From the NCBI GenBank assembly GCA_035273665.1, contig DATEOW010000038.1, forward strand, positions 5,420 to 69,419: DNA of 64,000 nucleotides, written 5' to 3'. The DNA is from DATEEW01 sp035273665. Lineage in GTDB: Bacteria > Pseudomonadota > Gammaproteobacteria > Burkholderiales > SG8-39. A program made the translations under genes and the position numbers. Below are positions 1 through 8,988 of this stretch, in pieces (positions within the stretch are counted from its first letter, which is position 1; the number at the start of each line of letters is the position of its first letter). Under the pieces are notes generated by a model. It saw only the letters and a program-made list of their open reading frames with translations. It did no database searches and was not told the origin of the DNA.

Positions 1-1
1 C

Positions 2-835
2 GGCCATTTTAGCGGCAACAAACTTGCCACCGGCGTGGACCATTTGATCTATGGCTGGGTATTCTTCGGCGCCATCATGTTACTCATGTTTTCCATTGGC
101 GGCCGCTGGCGCGAAGACCAGCGCCCCATCGACGCGGATAAAGTCGCCTTGCGTTTGCCTGCCGCGCCGCTTCCCTTCAGAGCAATCGGTTTCACCGCGA
201 TTTTTCTGCTCGCCTGCATGATTCCTTGGTCACCGGTTGCGACAGCGCTCAACGAACCGCTGGGCAATCAAGTCGCCTTGGAACCGATATCGACTAAGGG
301 CGATTGGGCGGCTCGTTCAGGCACCTTGGCAGGGTGGCGCCCGGACTACGACAAACCGAGCGCGGAATTGCAGCAGGTATTCGATGGACCGAAGGGCGAA
401 GTGGGTCTCTATATCGGTTACTACCGCGATCAATCGCAGGCCGCGGAACTCGTCAATATCAACAATGCGCTGGTCACGACGCGCAACCGTCGTTGGGATA
501 TCACCCACCGCGTCAGTGCATCGATGCCGGCTGGCGCGGCTGAGGTCGAGGCGCAGGGCGCCGCACTTCGCAGCGTGCAACAGCAACGCTTATTCGCATG
601 GCAGTGGTTCTGGGTCGATGGGCGGCTCACCGCCAATCGTTATATGGCCAAAGTCTATCTTGTGCTGGCGAAGCTACGTGGCCATGGGGACGATTCGGCG
701 GTGGTAGTGATCTACGCACCGCACGCTGAATTCAGTACGGAACCGCCCGAAATCCTTACACAGTTCGCCGCAGAGATGGGCGACAACATTCAAGCACAGC
801 TCACTGCCACCCAGCGAGCAGGAAAGGCACGCTGA
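2..835 (+). CDS. xrtA: Exosortase A with fused EpsI domain (3' part, cut by left edge)
   Basis: The reading frame is open from base 2, so the 5' part of the gene lies outside the window; the GTG at 35 is internal. The first visible residues contain ATGVDHLIYGWVFFG, which I recognise as the last transmembrane segment of exosortase A, the membrane cysteine protease that sorts PEP-CTERM proteins. A second hydrophobic segment (FRAIGFTAIFLLACMIPW) follows, then about 190 soluble residues that fit the EpsI domain often fused to XrtA. The exosortase catalytic Cys/Arg/His residues are not in the window. The next gene begins one base after the stop, which fits one operon with the XrtA-associated amidotransferase. 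Confidence 0.85.
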   Translation, partial: GHFSGNKLATGVDHLIYGWVFFGAIMLLMFSIGGRWREDQRPIDADKVALRLPAAPLPFRAIGFTAIFLLACMIPWSPVATALNEPLGNQVALEPISTKGDWAARSGTLAGWRPDYDKPSAELQQVFDGPKGEVGLYIGYYRDQSQAAELVNINNALVTTRNRRWDITHRVSASMPAGAAEVEAQGAALRSVQQQRLFAWQWFWVDGRLTANRYMAKVYLVLAKLRGHGDDSAVVVIYAPHAEFSTEPPEILTQFAAEMGDNIQAQLTATQRAGKAR

Positions 836-836
836 T

Positions 837-2759
837 ATGTGCGGTATCGCAGGCATCATTGACATAAAAACCAAGCGCGAACTTCATCCAGGCGCGTTGG
901 CATGCATGAACGCCGTCCAACACCATCGCGGCCCCGACGAAGGCGGCGTGCATATCGAACCCGGAGCGGGCCTCGCGCATCGACGGCTCTCGATCATCGA
1001 CCTGTCTACCGGTCAGCAGCCCCTTTATAACGAGGACGGCAGCGTTGTCGTCGTATTCAACGGCGAAATTTACAACTATCAGGAATTGATCCCGGAGCTT
1101 CAAAAACTCGGCCACGTCTTCCGCACAAAAAGCGATACGGAAGTAATCGTGCACGCCTGGGAAGCTTGGGGCGAGGATTGCGTCAAACGATTCCGCGGCA
1201 TGTTCGCCTTCGGATTATGGGACCGCAATCGCGAAACACTTTTCCTCGCCCGTGATCGTCTTGGTGTGAAGCCCCTGTACTACGCCGTGTTGAATAGCGG
1301 CCTTGTCTTGTTCGGATCGGAATTGAAATCTTTGCTCGCGCAAGGCGATTTACCTCGCGAACTCGATCCGCTTGCAATCGAAGAATACTTCGCGTTGGGC
1401 TATGTGGCGGAGCCGCGTACGATTTTCCGCGGCGCGCAAAAGCTTTCGCCCGGGCATACCCTCACTTTTCGTCGTGGCGGGCCAATGCCGGTGCCACGCG
1501 AATATTGGGATGTTTCATTTCGCCCTAATGCAAGCATTAGCGACGAAGATGCGCAACATGAATTGATCGCAAGACTGCAAGAGTCCGTGCGGCTGCGCAT
1601 GATTTCGGAAGTGCCGCTCGGGGCGTTTCTTTCCGGAGGTGTCGATTCGAGCGCAGTGGTCGCAATGATGGCGGGTCTTTCGAAGGAACCCGTCAACACA
1701 TGCTCCATTTCCTTCGATGATCCTGCTTTCGACGAAACCCGTTTCGCGCAACAGGTGGCGGACCGCTACAACACGCGTCACTATGTCGAACAGGTGAAAA
1801 GCGATGATTTCGGTCTGATCGACGAACTCGCGAAGTTATACGACGAACCCTACGCGGACAGTTCTGCGATTCCCACCTACCGCGTATGCCAGCTTGCGCG
1901 TAAGCACGTCACCGTCGCGCTGTCAGGCGATGGCGGCGACGAGAACTTTGGTGGTTACCGCCGGTACCGCATGCATCTTATGGAAGAGCGGATGCGAGGA
2001 GCGTTGCCTTTATCATTCAGGCGTCCGATCTTCGGTCTATTGGGTCGCGTCTATCCCAAGGCCGATTGGGCGCCCCGCGCTTTTCGCGCGAAAAGCACTT
2101 TCGAAGCGCTGGCGCGGGATTCCGTCGAGGCTTATTTCACCGGCGTGTCCATTGTGCGCGACCGCGCCCGTCGAGCGCTCTTCAGCAATAACTTCCGTTC
2201 GCAACTCGGCGGCTATCAGGCATTGGAAGTGTTCCGCCGTCATGCGGCGCGTGCGCAGACCGATGATTCGCTTTCCATGTTGCAGTATTTGGATCTCAAG
2301 ACTTATCTGGTTGGGGACATCAACACAAAAGTCGACCGGGCGAGCATGGCGCATTCGCTCGAAGTGCGGGAACCGCTGATGGATCATCACCTGGTCGAAT
2401 GGCTCGCCACATTGCCGACCTCGCTTAAAGTGCGTGGCCAAGAGAGCAAATGGTTGCTGAAAAAATCAATGGAGCCCTATCTTCCCGCGGACATCATGTA
2501 TCGACCGAAGATGGGGTTCGCTGTGCCGCTGGCCCGTTGGTTCCGCGGGCCTCTGAGAGAGCGCGTGCGTGAGAGCCTGCTCGGTGAACGTCTTGCCGAT
2601 ACGGGAATTTTCGATCAGAAGCAGCTGCGTCAGCTTGTCGAGCAGCATGAGTCCGGTATTCGAGACCACAGCTCCGCGCTGTGGACGGTGCTCATGTTTG
2701 AAAGCTTTTTACGCAATGTGATGGACGAGCAGCGCGTGCCCGTCCCGCAGGCGGCATAG
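837..2759 (+). CDS. Asparagine-synthase-type amidotransferase, exosortase A associated
   Basis: This 640-residue protein has the two domains of glutamine-hydrolysing asparagine synthase. It starts MCGIAGI, so the catalytic Cys2 of the class II glutaminase domain is present. The ATP-pyrophosphatase loop SGGVDSS lies at about residues 264-270, followed by the motif SGDGGDE. I recognise the family as the XrtA-associated amidotransferase 1 (TIGR03108 type). These proteins sit next to xrtA and probably amidate a sugar carboxylate or another polysaccharide precursor rather than make free asparagine. The gene starts one base after xrtA and is followed three bases later by a glycosyltransferase. It is the only one of three homologues in this window with an intact glutaminase Cys2. 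Confidence 0.93.
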   Translation: MCGIAGIIDIKTKRELHPGALACMNAVQHHRGPDEGGVHIEPGAGLAHRRLSIIDLSTGQQPLYNEDGSVVVVFNGEIYNYQELIPELQKLGHVFRTKSDTEVIVHAWEAWGEDCVKRFRGMFAFGLWDRNRETLFLARDRLGVKPLYYAVLNSGLVLFGSELKSLLAQGDLPRELDPLAIEEYFALGYVAEPRTIFRGAQKLSPGHTLTFRRGGPMPVPREYWDVSFRPNASISDEDAQHELIARLQESVRLRMISEVPLGAFLSGGVDSSAVVAMMAGLSKEPVNTCSISFDDPAFDETRFAQQVADRYNTRHYVEQVKSDDFGLIDELAKLYDEPYADSSAIPTYRVCQLARKHVTVALSGDGGDENFGGYRRYRMHLMEERMRGALPLSFRRPIFGLLGRVYPKADWAPRAFRAKSTFEALARDSVEAYFTGVSIVRDRARRALFSNNFRSQLGGYQALEVFRRHAARAQTDDSLSMLQYLDLKTYLVGDINTKVDRASMAHSLEVREPLMDHHLVEWLATLPTSLKVRGQESKWLLKKSMEPYLPADIMYRPKMGFAVPLARWFRGPLRERVRESLLGERLADTGIFDQKQLRQLVEQHESGIRDHSSALWTVLMFESFLRNVMDEQRVPVPQAA

Positions 2760-2762
2760 CCC

Positions 2763-4040
2763 ATGAACGCTATATCGCCGATTAGGGACATGCCGCCGCA
2801 AACGGTTAAGGACGCGACGTTCAATGCGTTCAAGGTGCTGCACGTGCTCGATCATTCTGTGCCGATGCATAGCGGTTACAGTTTTAGAACGCTGTCCATA
2901 CTTCGCGAGCAGCGCGCCCTCGGTTGGCAAACCTTTCATCTCACCAGTCCGAAGCATACCGCCGCGCAGATCGACCGCGAGCAGGCGGAAGGCATGGATT
3001 TTTATCGTACGCTTTGGCAACCCCGCGGATGGCGGAAGTTGCCCTTGCTCTGCCATCTCGCGCTGATGAATGCCACGACTGCGCGTCTGCGCTCGCTCGC
3101 TCTGCAATTGCGGCCGGATCTTTTACACGCGCATTCCCCTGCGTTGAACGCGCTGCCGGCTCTACGGGTCGGACGTGAATTGGGTATCCCTGTCGTCTAT
3201 GAAGTAAGGGCCTTCTGGGAAGACGCGGCAGTGGACCACGGCACGGCGCGCGAAGGCGGTATTCGTTATCGATTGACCCGCGCATTTGAGACCTACGTCA
3301 TGCGACGAGTTCAGCATGTGACAACCATCTGCGAAGGGTTGCGCCAGGACATCGTTGCGCGCGGCATTCCGGCCGATAAAGTCACCGTTATTCCTAACGC
3401 GGTTGATGTGGAGAAGTTTCAATTCGATCAACCCGGCGATCGAGCCTTACGCGCATCCCTAGGTTTAGAGGACGCGGTCGTTCTAGGTTTTATCGGCTCA
3501 TTCTATGCCTATGAAGGGATCGACCTGTTGCTGAAAGCCGCACAACAGCTACGCCCCCGACATCCAAAGCTTCGCTTGCTATTAGTGGGTGGTGGGCCGC
3601 AGGAAGCGGCATTGAAAGCGCAAGCCAAGCGGCTAGGCTTGGACGATTGCGTGCGCTTCGTCGGCCGCGTGCCGAACAACAAGGTGCAGGATTACTACAA
3701 CCTCATCGATGTGCTGGTGTACGCACGCCATGCAATGCGACTCACCGAGTTGGTCACGCCGCTCAAGCCGCTGGAAGCCATGGCGCAAGGCAAACTTTTC
3801 GTCGCCTCGGATGTCGGTGGCCATCGTGAGCTCGTCAAAGATCGCGTGACCGGTTATCTTTTCAAGGCGGGCGACGCGCAGCATTTGGCCGAGACGGTGG
3901 AAGAACTGCTTCGGCAGACCGAAGGATGGCCGGGGTTGCGCGCAGCGGGTCGGCAGCACGTTGAAACCGAGCGCAATTGGAAACGCAGCGTCGCACGCTA
4001 TCAACAAGTGTTCGCGACCTTAACGGGACGAGCTGCTTGA
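2763..4040 (+). CDS. GT4-family glycosyltransferase, exosortase A associated
   Basis: This is a 425-residue GT-B fold glycosyltransferase of family 4. The N-terminal half carries the acceptor-side motif DHSVPMHSGYSFRT. The C-terminal half has the GT4 signatures TVIPNAVDVEKF, a glycine-rich LLLVGGGPQ strand and the nucleotide-sugar-binding PLKPLEAMAQGKLFVAS, ending in DVGGHRELV. The overall pattern is that of the glycosyltransferases next to xrtA in PEP-CTERM loci (TIGR04063-like). It would act on the cytoplasmic face of the inner membrane and add a sugar to the lipid-linked repeat unit. The stop codon directly abuts the ATG of the next glycosyltransferase. Donor and acceptor cannot be read from the sequence. 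Confidence 0.9.
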   Translation: MNAISPIRDMPPQTVKDATFNAFKVLHVLDHSVPMHSGYSFRTLSILREQRALGWQTFHLTSPKHTAAQIDREQAEGMDFYRTLWQPRGWRKLPLLCHLALMNATTARLRSLALQLRPDLLHAHSPALNALPALRVGRELGIPVVYEVRAFWEDAAVDHGTAREGGIRYRLTRAFETYVMRRVQHVTTICEGLRQDIVARGIPADKVTVIPNAVDVEKFQFDQPGDRALRASLGLEDAVVLGFIGSFYAYEGIDLLLKAAQQLRPRHPKLRLLLVGGGPQEAALKAQAKRLGLDDCVRFVGRVPNNKVQDYYNLIDVLVYARHAMRLTELVTPLKPLEAMAQGKLFVASDVGGHRELVKDRVTGYLFKAGDAQHLAETVEELLRQTEGWPGLRAAGRQHVETERNWKRSVARYQQVFATLTGRAA

Positions 4041-5144
4041 ATGCGTGCCGGTCTTCGCATCGGTCTGGTCGGGCCTTTACCGCCGCCCGCGGGTGGAATG
4101 GCCAATCAGACACAACAGCTCGCAGCTTTGCTAAGCGCTGAGGGCTGCAAGGTCGAACTGATCCGTACCAACGCCGACTATCGTCCGACTTGGATAGGCC
4201 GAATTCCGATTCTCCGAGCCCTCTCGCGTCTTGCTCCCTATAAGTTTTCGCTTTGGCGCACGGCGGGCCGTGTCGATCTGTTTCACGTTATGGCGAACTC
4301 CGGTTGGTCCTGGCATCTGTTCGCAGTCCCGGCAATTCTGATTGCCCGATTCCGTGGCGTGCCGGTTGTCGTCAACTATCGCGGTGGCGAAGCGGAAGTT
4401 TTTTTGCGGCGCGAATCGAAATGGGTGCTACCCATCCTCCGGCGCGCAGATGCGCTTGCGGTTCCCTCTGGATTTTTGCGAGACGTATTCGGTCGATTCG
4501 GTGTTCAAGCGCGCATCGTTCCGAACATCGTCGACCTTTCTCGTTTTGGCGCAAAGGGCACATATACAGGGAATGGAGCGCCGCATCTCGTGGTGACGCG
4601 AAACCTCGAGGCACTCTACGATTGCGCGACAGCCTTGCGGGCATTCGCCATTGTTCGCCGCCGTTTCCCGCGCGCGCGCTTGACGATCGCCGGCAGAGGT
4701 CCCGAACGAGAGATGCTTCTCGGTTTAGCTGGGCAACTGGGCGTTGGAGAAGCGACGAGCTTTCCCGGCTCGCTCGATCGCGATGCGATGGCTTCCCTCT
4801 ACGCGTCCGCCGATCTCATGCTCAATCCGAGCCGGGTGGACAATATGCCCAATTCAGTACTGGAAGCGCTCGCGAGTGGTGTAGCCGTGGTGAGCACGAA
4901 CGTCGGCGGTGTGCCTTATATGGTCGATGACGGAAAGACCGCCTTGCTTGTGCCGCCAGGCGATCCACAAGCCATGGCCGATGCAGCCTTGCGCATCTTG
5001 AGCGAACCTTCGCTGGCCTCGGCACTGGTCGCGGCAGGGCGAGAAATGGCGCAACGCTACACTTGGCCGGAAGTGCGAACGCAACTCGCCGCCCTATATG
5101 AAGAAGTGCTTAGGGTTTCGGCCGCGACGCGGAGCCCCGTATGA
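4041..5144 (+). CDS. GT4-family glycosyltransferase
   Basis: A 367-residue GT-B glycosyltransferase. The N-terminus has the glycine-rich loop GPLPPPAGGMANQT, and the C-terminal domain has LTIAGRGPE and the donor-site stretch NPSRVDNMPNSVLEALASG followed by VVSTNVGGVPYMV. The D-N-MPNSV-LEA-ASG pattern is typical of group 1 transferases that build exopolysaccharide repeat units. It has no signal peptide and no obvious membrane segment, so it probably works at the cytoplasmic membrane surface. It starts on the base after the previous stop and overlaps the next gene by 4 nt, so translational coupling is likely. The sugar specificity is unknown. Confidence 0.9.
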   Translation: MRAGLRIGLVGPLPPPAGGMANQTQQLAALLSAEGCKVELIRTNADYRPTWIGRIPILRALSRLAPYKFSLWRTAGRVDLFHVMANSGWSWHLFAVPAILIARFRGVPVVVNYRGGEAEVFLRRESKWVLPILRRADALAVPSGFLRDVFGRFGVQARIVPNIVDLSRFGAKGTYTGNGAPHLVVTRNLEALYDCATALRAFAIVRRRFPRARLTIAGRGPEREMLLGLAGQLGVGEATSFPGSLDRDAMASLYASADLMLNPSRVDNMPNSVLEALASGVAVVSTNVGGVPYMVDDGKTALLVPPGDPQAMADAALRILSEPSLASALVAAGREMAQRYTWPEVRTQLAALYEEVLRVSAATRSPV

Positions 5145-6535
5145 GCATGGCCGGCGACATCTATACGAGGCTTATCGCGGGGGCAGTATTTCCGCTTCAT
5201 GAACGTTTGAAGAAACACACGACAGTCGCTGCGCGGCGCGAACTCGAGCGCAGTCAGTGGTTGAGCGCATCGGATTTGAAGGGTCTGCAACTCCGGCGTC
5301 TGCAAGCGCTTCTTCGTAGCGCGCAAGCGCATGTTCCCTATTATCGAGAGCAGTGGCGAAAGCTCGGGTTCGACGCCTCCAAACTTCAGTCGCTTGAGGA
5401 TCTCAGACAACTGCCTTTTCTTGGAAAAGCAGAGATCCGGGCCAACGTCGAAGCTTTGAAATCGGAAAGAGCCAAAGGACTGGCTCGCTTTAACACTGGA
5501 GGATCGAGCGGCGAACCGTTGATCTTTTACATCGGGCGAGAACGGGTTAGTCATGATGTGGCGGCGAAGTGGCGTGCGACAAGATGGTGGAACGTGGACA
5601 TCGGCGATCCGGAAATCGTGGTCTGGGGATCTCCTATCGAGTTAGGCGCTCAAGACAGTGTTCGCATGCTGCGCGATCGCTTATTGCGGACGGAGTTATT
5701 GCCCGCATTCGAAATGTCCGAGGCGAAGCTGGATGAATTCGTCCAGCGCATTCGTGACCGACGGCCGCGCATGCTTTTTGGTTATCCCTCTTCTTTGTCG
5801 CTGATTGCCCGTCATGCGCAGACACGCGGGCAGCGGATGGACGATCTCGGGCTGCGTGTCGCCTTCGTCACTTCCGAGCGTTTGTACGAAGATCAGCGCA
5901 ACACTATCGAAACCGTTTTCGCTTGCCCTGTGGCAAACGGATATGGCGGCCGTGATGCGGGATTCATCGCGCATCAATGCCCTCAAGGCGGAATGCACAT
6001 CACTGCCGAGGATATCGTCGTCGAAATCGTCGATCAGCAGGGTGCGCCTCTGCCTGCTGGCGAGGCGGGAGAAATCGTTGTCACACATCTTGCCACTCAA
6101 GAGTTTCCTTTTATTCGATACCGCACTGGCGATATTGCGTCGCTCGATACAAATAATTGCGCTTGCGGCCGTGGATTGCCGGTACTGAAGGAAATTCAAG
6201 GGCGCAGCACCGACTTCGTCGTTGCCGCCGATGGCACGGTGATGCACGGATTGGCGTTGATCTATGTTTTAAGGGGTTTACCCGGGCTCGAAAGTTTCAA
6301 AATAGTCCAGGAAAGCTTGGAGCTCGTTCGCGTGCAAATTGTGCGCGGTGCGCAGTTCGGTCCGGATTCGCTCGCCGCGATCGAGCAAGGATTCAAAGCT
6401 CGGCTAGGCGCGGGGGTACAGGTGCTGATCGAAAGTGTCGATGCGATATCGGCCGAGCGATCCGGCAAGTTTAGGTACGTCTCCAGTAAAGTGCCCCTGC
6501 CTGCAACAATGGCCGCGGCCGACAATGCAGTGTAG
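5141..6535 (+). CDS. Phenylacetate-CoA ligase (CapK)-like adenylate-forming enzyme
   Basis: This 464-residue protein belongs to the phenylacetate-CoA ligase/CapK branch of AMP-forming enzymes. The adenylate-binding loop NTGGSSGEPL is at about residues 118-127. Further on are NGYGGRDAG (the aromatic A5-like region) and YRTGDIASLD (the A7-like acidic motif), then a C-terminal lid domain. In polysaccharide loci such proteins are thought to activate an acyl or amino acid group for transfer to a sugar. No thiolation domain or acyl carrier protein is seen nearby, so the acceptor may be CoA or another small thiol. The ATGA overlap with the upstream glycosyltransferase places it in the same operon. 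The substrate cannot be predicted. Confidence 0.85.
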   Translation: MSMAGDIYTRLIAGAVFPLHERLKKHTTVAARRELERSQWLSASDLKGLQLRRLQALLRSAQAHVPYYREQWRKLGFDASKLQSLEDLRQLPFLGKAEIRANVEALKSERAKGLARFNTGGSSGEPLIFYIGRERVSHDVAAKWRATRWWNVDIGDPEIVVWGSPIELGAQDSVRMLRDRLLRTELLPAFEMSEAKLDEFVQRIRDRRPRMLFGYPSSLSLIARHAQTRGQRMDDLGLRVAFVTSERLYEDQRNTIETVFACPVANGYGGRDAGFIAHQCPQGGMHITAEDIVVEIVDQQGAPLPAGEAGEIVVTHLATQEFPFIRYRTGDIASLDTNNCACGRGLPVLKEIQGRSTDFVVAADGTVMHGLALIYVLRGLPGLESFKIVQESLELVRVQIVRGAQFGPDSLAAIEQGFKARLGAGVQVLIESVDAISAERSGKFRYVSSKVPLPATMAAADNAV

Positions 6536-6547
6536 GCGAGGAACAAA

Positions 6548-7483
6548 ATGAAAGTATCAGTCATCATGCCCTGCTATAACGGGGGGACCTTCCTGGAATC
6601 GGCGGTCCGCTCGGCGCTCGCTCAAGAGAATTGCGAGTGGGAGGTTGAAGTGATGGTGATCAACGACCATAGCGACGATGCGTACACCCTGGAGCTGATG
6701 GATCAACTCGCGAAACTTCCTGGTGTGCGGGTGGTTTCGAATACAGGAAATCGGGGCATCGCTGCGGGTCGTAATTTTGGTATGGCTGCATCGGATGCCG
6801 ATTGGTTCGCATTTTTGGACGGCGACGATTTATGGTTGCCGCATTCGATGCAAGCGCGGATCGAAGCCTGGAAGCTTTTTCCGCAAGCGGAAATTCTCTC
6901 GGGCGATCATGCAATCTTCAATGGCGAGATTCCGCAAGAACCGGAGCCCTTCGTGGCTGCACGATTGAATCGCTACGCCAATGTGGCGTCTGCTTTCAAA
7001 AGCGGCCGACCGATCGGCTTGTCAAAACCGGTAGATCTTTTTGTCGGCGCGATACCCATGTGGGTCGGAACCGTCATCATCAAGCGAAGCGTTTTTGAGA
7101 AAGTGGGCGTTTTCGACGAGCAATTGCGCCGCGCTCAAGATGTGAACATGTGGCTGCGCGCATCGCGCGTCGCGGATGTAGCGTTCACGCCGCGCATCGT
7201 CGCCCTCTATCGCCAGCATGCCGGCGCCATTACTGCCGAAGAAGGGCCGCCTGGGAAAGGGAGTGCGCTGTCTTATCAGAAGTTGCACGATATGCCGGAG
7301 TTTGCGGCGCATCGGAAAGCGCTTCGACGCGTTATCGGGTACTCGCACAACCGCGATGCAGTTTATTACCGGCGGCGCGGTCGTTATGCAGAGGCGGTCA
7401 AAGCCTCTTTGCGCGGCCTTCGTGCGGATTTACGCAATCCTCTTATTTGGAAAAACCTTGCCGCATCAGTTGTGCGCCGTTGA
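6548..7483 (+). CDS. GT2-family glycosyltransferase
   Basis: A 311-residue GT-A fold transferase. It begins MKVSVIMPCYNGGTF, the nucleotide-binding beta strand of family 2, and carries the metal-binding acidic motif in FLDGDDLWLPHSM near residue 95. A second conserved patch, RRAQDVNMWLR, corresponds to the ED-x-W-like region of the catalytic base. There are no membrane segments, so it should be a soluble or peripheral enzyme adding one sugar to a lipid-linked oligosaccharide. The gene follows 12 nt after the CapK-like gene, with the purine-rich GCGAGGAACAAA as a likely ribosome binding site. It resembles the GT2 gene at 10518 in its DxDDLWLP motif, so the two may be distant paralogues. Confidence 0.88.
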   Translation: MKVSVIMPCYNGGTFLESAVRSALAQENCEWEVEVMVINDHSDDAYTLELMDQLAKLPGVRVVSNTGNRGIAAGRNFGMAASDADWFAFLDGDDLWLPHSMQARIEAWKLFPQAEILSGDHAIFNGEIPQEPEPFVAARLNRYANVASAFKSGRPIGLSKPVDLFVGAIPMWVGTVIIKRSVFEKVGVFDEQLRRAQDVNMWLRASRVADVAFTPRIVALYRQHAGAITAEEGPPGKGSALSYQKLHDMPEFAAHRKALRRVIGYSHNRDAVYYRRRGRYAEAVKASLRGLRADLRNPLIWKNLAASVVRR

Positions 7484-7539
7484 ATGAAATCACCATCGCA
7501 AACCGCTCGCTGGGCTCGTTATGACTGCGACATAGTCCG

Positions 7540-8988
7540 ATGAGTCCCGTTCGCCGAACCTTGGCACTCTCCTTCGCGGAGAACTATACGGTCATGTTCA
7601 TCAGTTTCGCCGGCTCCTTAGTGCTGGCGCGGATATTGACGCCGACGGATATCGGCGTTTTCTCGGTGGGCGCAGTGTTGGTGGGGCTTGCACACATCAT
7701 GCGAGATTTCGGCGTCGGCCAATACATCATTCAGGAGAAGGAGCTTACCGAAGATCGCATCCGTGCCGCGATGACCGTCACGCTCGTGCTTGGTTGGAGC
7801 ATGGCGGCGCTATTGGCGGTTTTGAGTGTTCCCGCCGCAATTTTTTATGCAGAACCCGGTGTGCGCAATGTCATGCTCGTTCTGGCCGCGAATTTTATGT
7901 TAATTCCCTTCGGCACAGTCGCGATGGCCTATATGCGTCGCGAGATGAAATTCGGTGCGCTGTATTGGGTTCGCTCTCTGGGCTCGCTTGCACATACCGC
8001 GACGGCCATTGGCCTCGCCTTTATGGGGCTAGGCTATATGTCTCTCGCGTGGTCCTCAATGGTGGGAATCGCAATGACGGTGCTATTGACGGGCTTGTTG
8101 CGTCCGGCGGTCCTGCCTTGGCTACCCGGTCGACGGGAACTACCTCGCGTGCTCCGCTTCGGTTCGTTTTTGAGCGGTGCCAGTATTGTGAATGAGATGG
8201 GCCGCGGTGCGCCCGATCTCATTATCGGCAAGCTCCAATCCATGGAAGCCGTCGGTTTTTTTGGACGCGCCAACGGCATGGTCGATCTTTTCAATCGGCT
8301 CATCGGTACCGCGATATCTACGGTGGCTACCCCGTACTTCGCCGCCCAGAATCGGGCCGGAGAGGACCTGGCGCCGATCTACTTGCGCATCGTTCATCTC
8401 GTGAGCGGCATCTCGTGGACCTTCTTCGCTTTTGTCGGGATCATGGCTTACCCCTTGATCAACCTGCTCTTCGGTTCCCAATGGAACGAATCGGTGCCCG
8501 TCGCACGCATCCTGTGCTTCTGGGCTGCGCTGGCCAGCACCTTCCGCTTTTCCGGCCAACTCTTCATTGCGCTCGGGGAAGTCAAGATTTATGCGCAGCT
8601 GCAGTTTCTAACCCAATTGTTGCGTGTGGCCTTCATTCTTGCGAGCGCGCCTTTCGGGCTGGAAGCGGTCGCCGCCTCGATCGTCATTTCCTCATGCCTT
8701 GGTTCAATCCTCACCATGCGGCGCCTTCGCTCGTTGGCGGGCATTCGCGCCCTGGATATCTTTAAGAAACTCTTACCCAGCGGCGCGGTTGCCTTATCGA
8801 GTTCCCTCGGGCCGATCACGACGGTCGCCATTTTTGGTTTGGAGTCGGAACGAATTTGGCTAGTGTTGGCCCTGGCCGGCGCTGGGGCAGCGCTGGGTTG
8901 GCTTACTTCCATTTATGTCCTGAAGCACGGGATCAGCGGCGAAGTAGACTTACTGCTGGCTCGCGTTCGCGGCGCATTGAAAAAATGA
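7540..8988 (+). CDS. Wzx-like polysaccharide flippase
   Basis: This 482-residue protein is mostly hydrophobic, with about 12 to 14 predicted membrane segments. It shows the pattern of the MOP/Polysacc_synt family, for example ARILTPTDIGVFSVG near the N-terminus and ARILCFWAALASTFRFSGQ in the second half. Such proteins move undecaprenyl-pyrophosphate-linked repeat units across the inner membrane. It is the only flippase candidate in the window, which suits a Wzy-dependent pathway together with the ligase/polymerase-like protein at 12246 and the initiating transferase at 31842. Its last codon overlaps the start of the next gene (ATGA). Confidence 0.88.
   Translation: MSPVRRTLALSFAENYTVMFISFAGSLVLARILTPTDIGVFSVGAVLVGLAHIMRDFGVGQYIIQEKELTEDRIRAAMTVTLVLGWSMAALLAVLSVPAAIFYAEPGVRNVMLVLAANFMLIPFGTVAMAYMRREMKFGALYWVRSLGSLAHTATAIGLAFMGLGYMSLAWSSMVGIAMTVLLTGLLRPAVLPWLPGRRELPRVLRFGSFLSGASIVNEMGRGAPDLIIGKLQSMEAVGFFGRANGMVDLFNRLIGTAISTVATPYFAAQNRAGEDLAPIYLRIVHLVSGISWTFFAFVGIMAYPLINLLFGSQWNESVPVARILCFWAALASTFRFSGQLFIALGEVKIYAQLQFLTQLLRVAFILASAPFGLEAVAASIVISSCLGSILTMRRLRSLAGIRALDIFKKLLPSGAVALSSSLGPITTVAIFGLESERIWLVLALAGAGAALGWLTSIYVLKHGISGEVDLLLARVRGALKK

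Noticed and set aside
8856..8984. Upstream extension of the asparagine-synthase-like gene
   Set aside because: It would overlap the flippase by 130 nt, has Arg/Gly-rich non-coding character, and an ATGA-overlap start at 8985 is natural.
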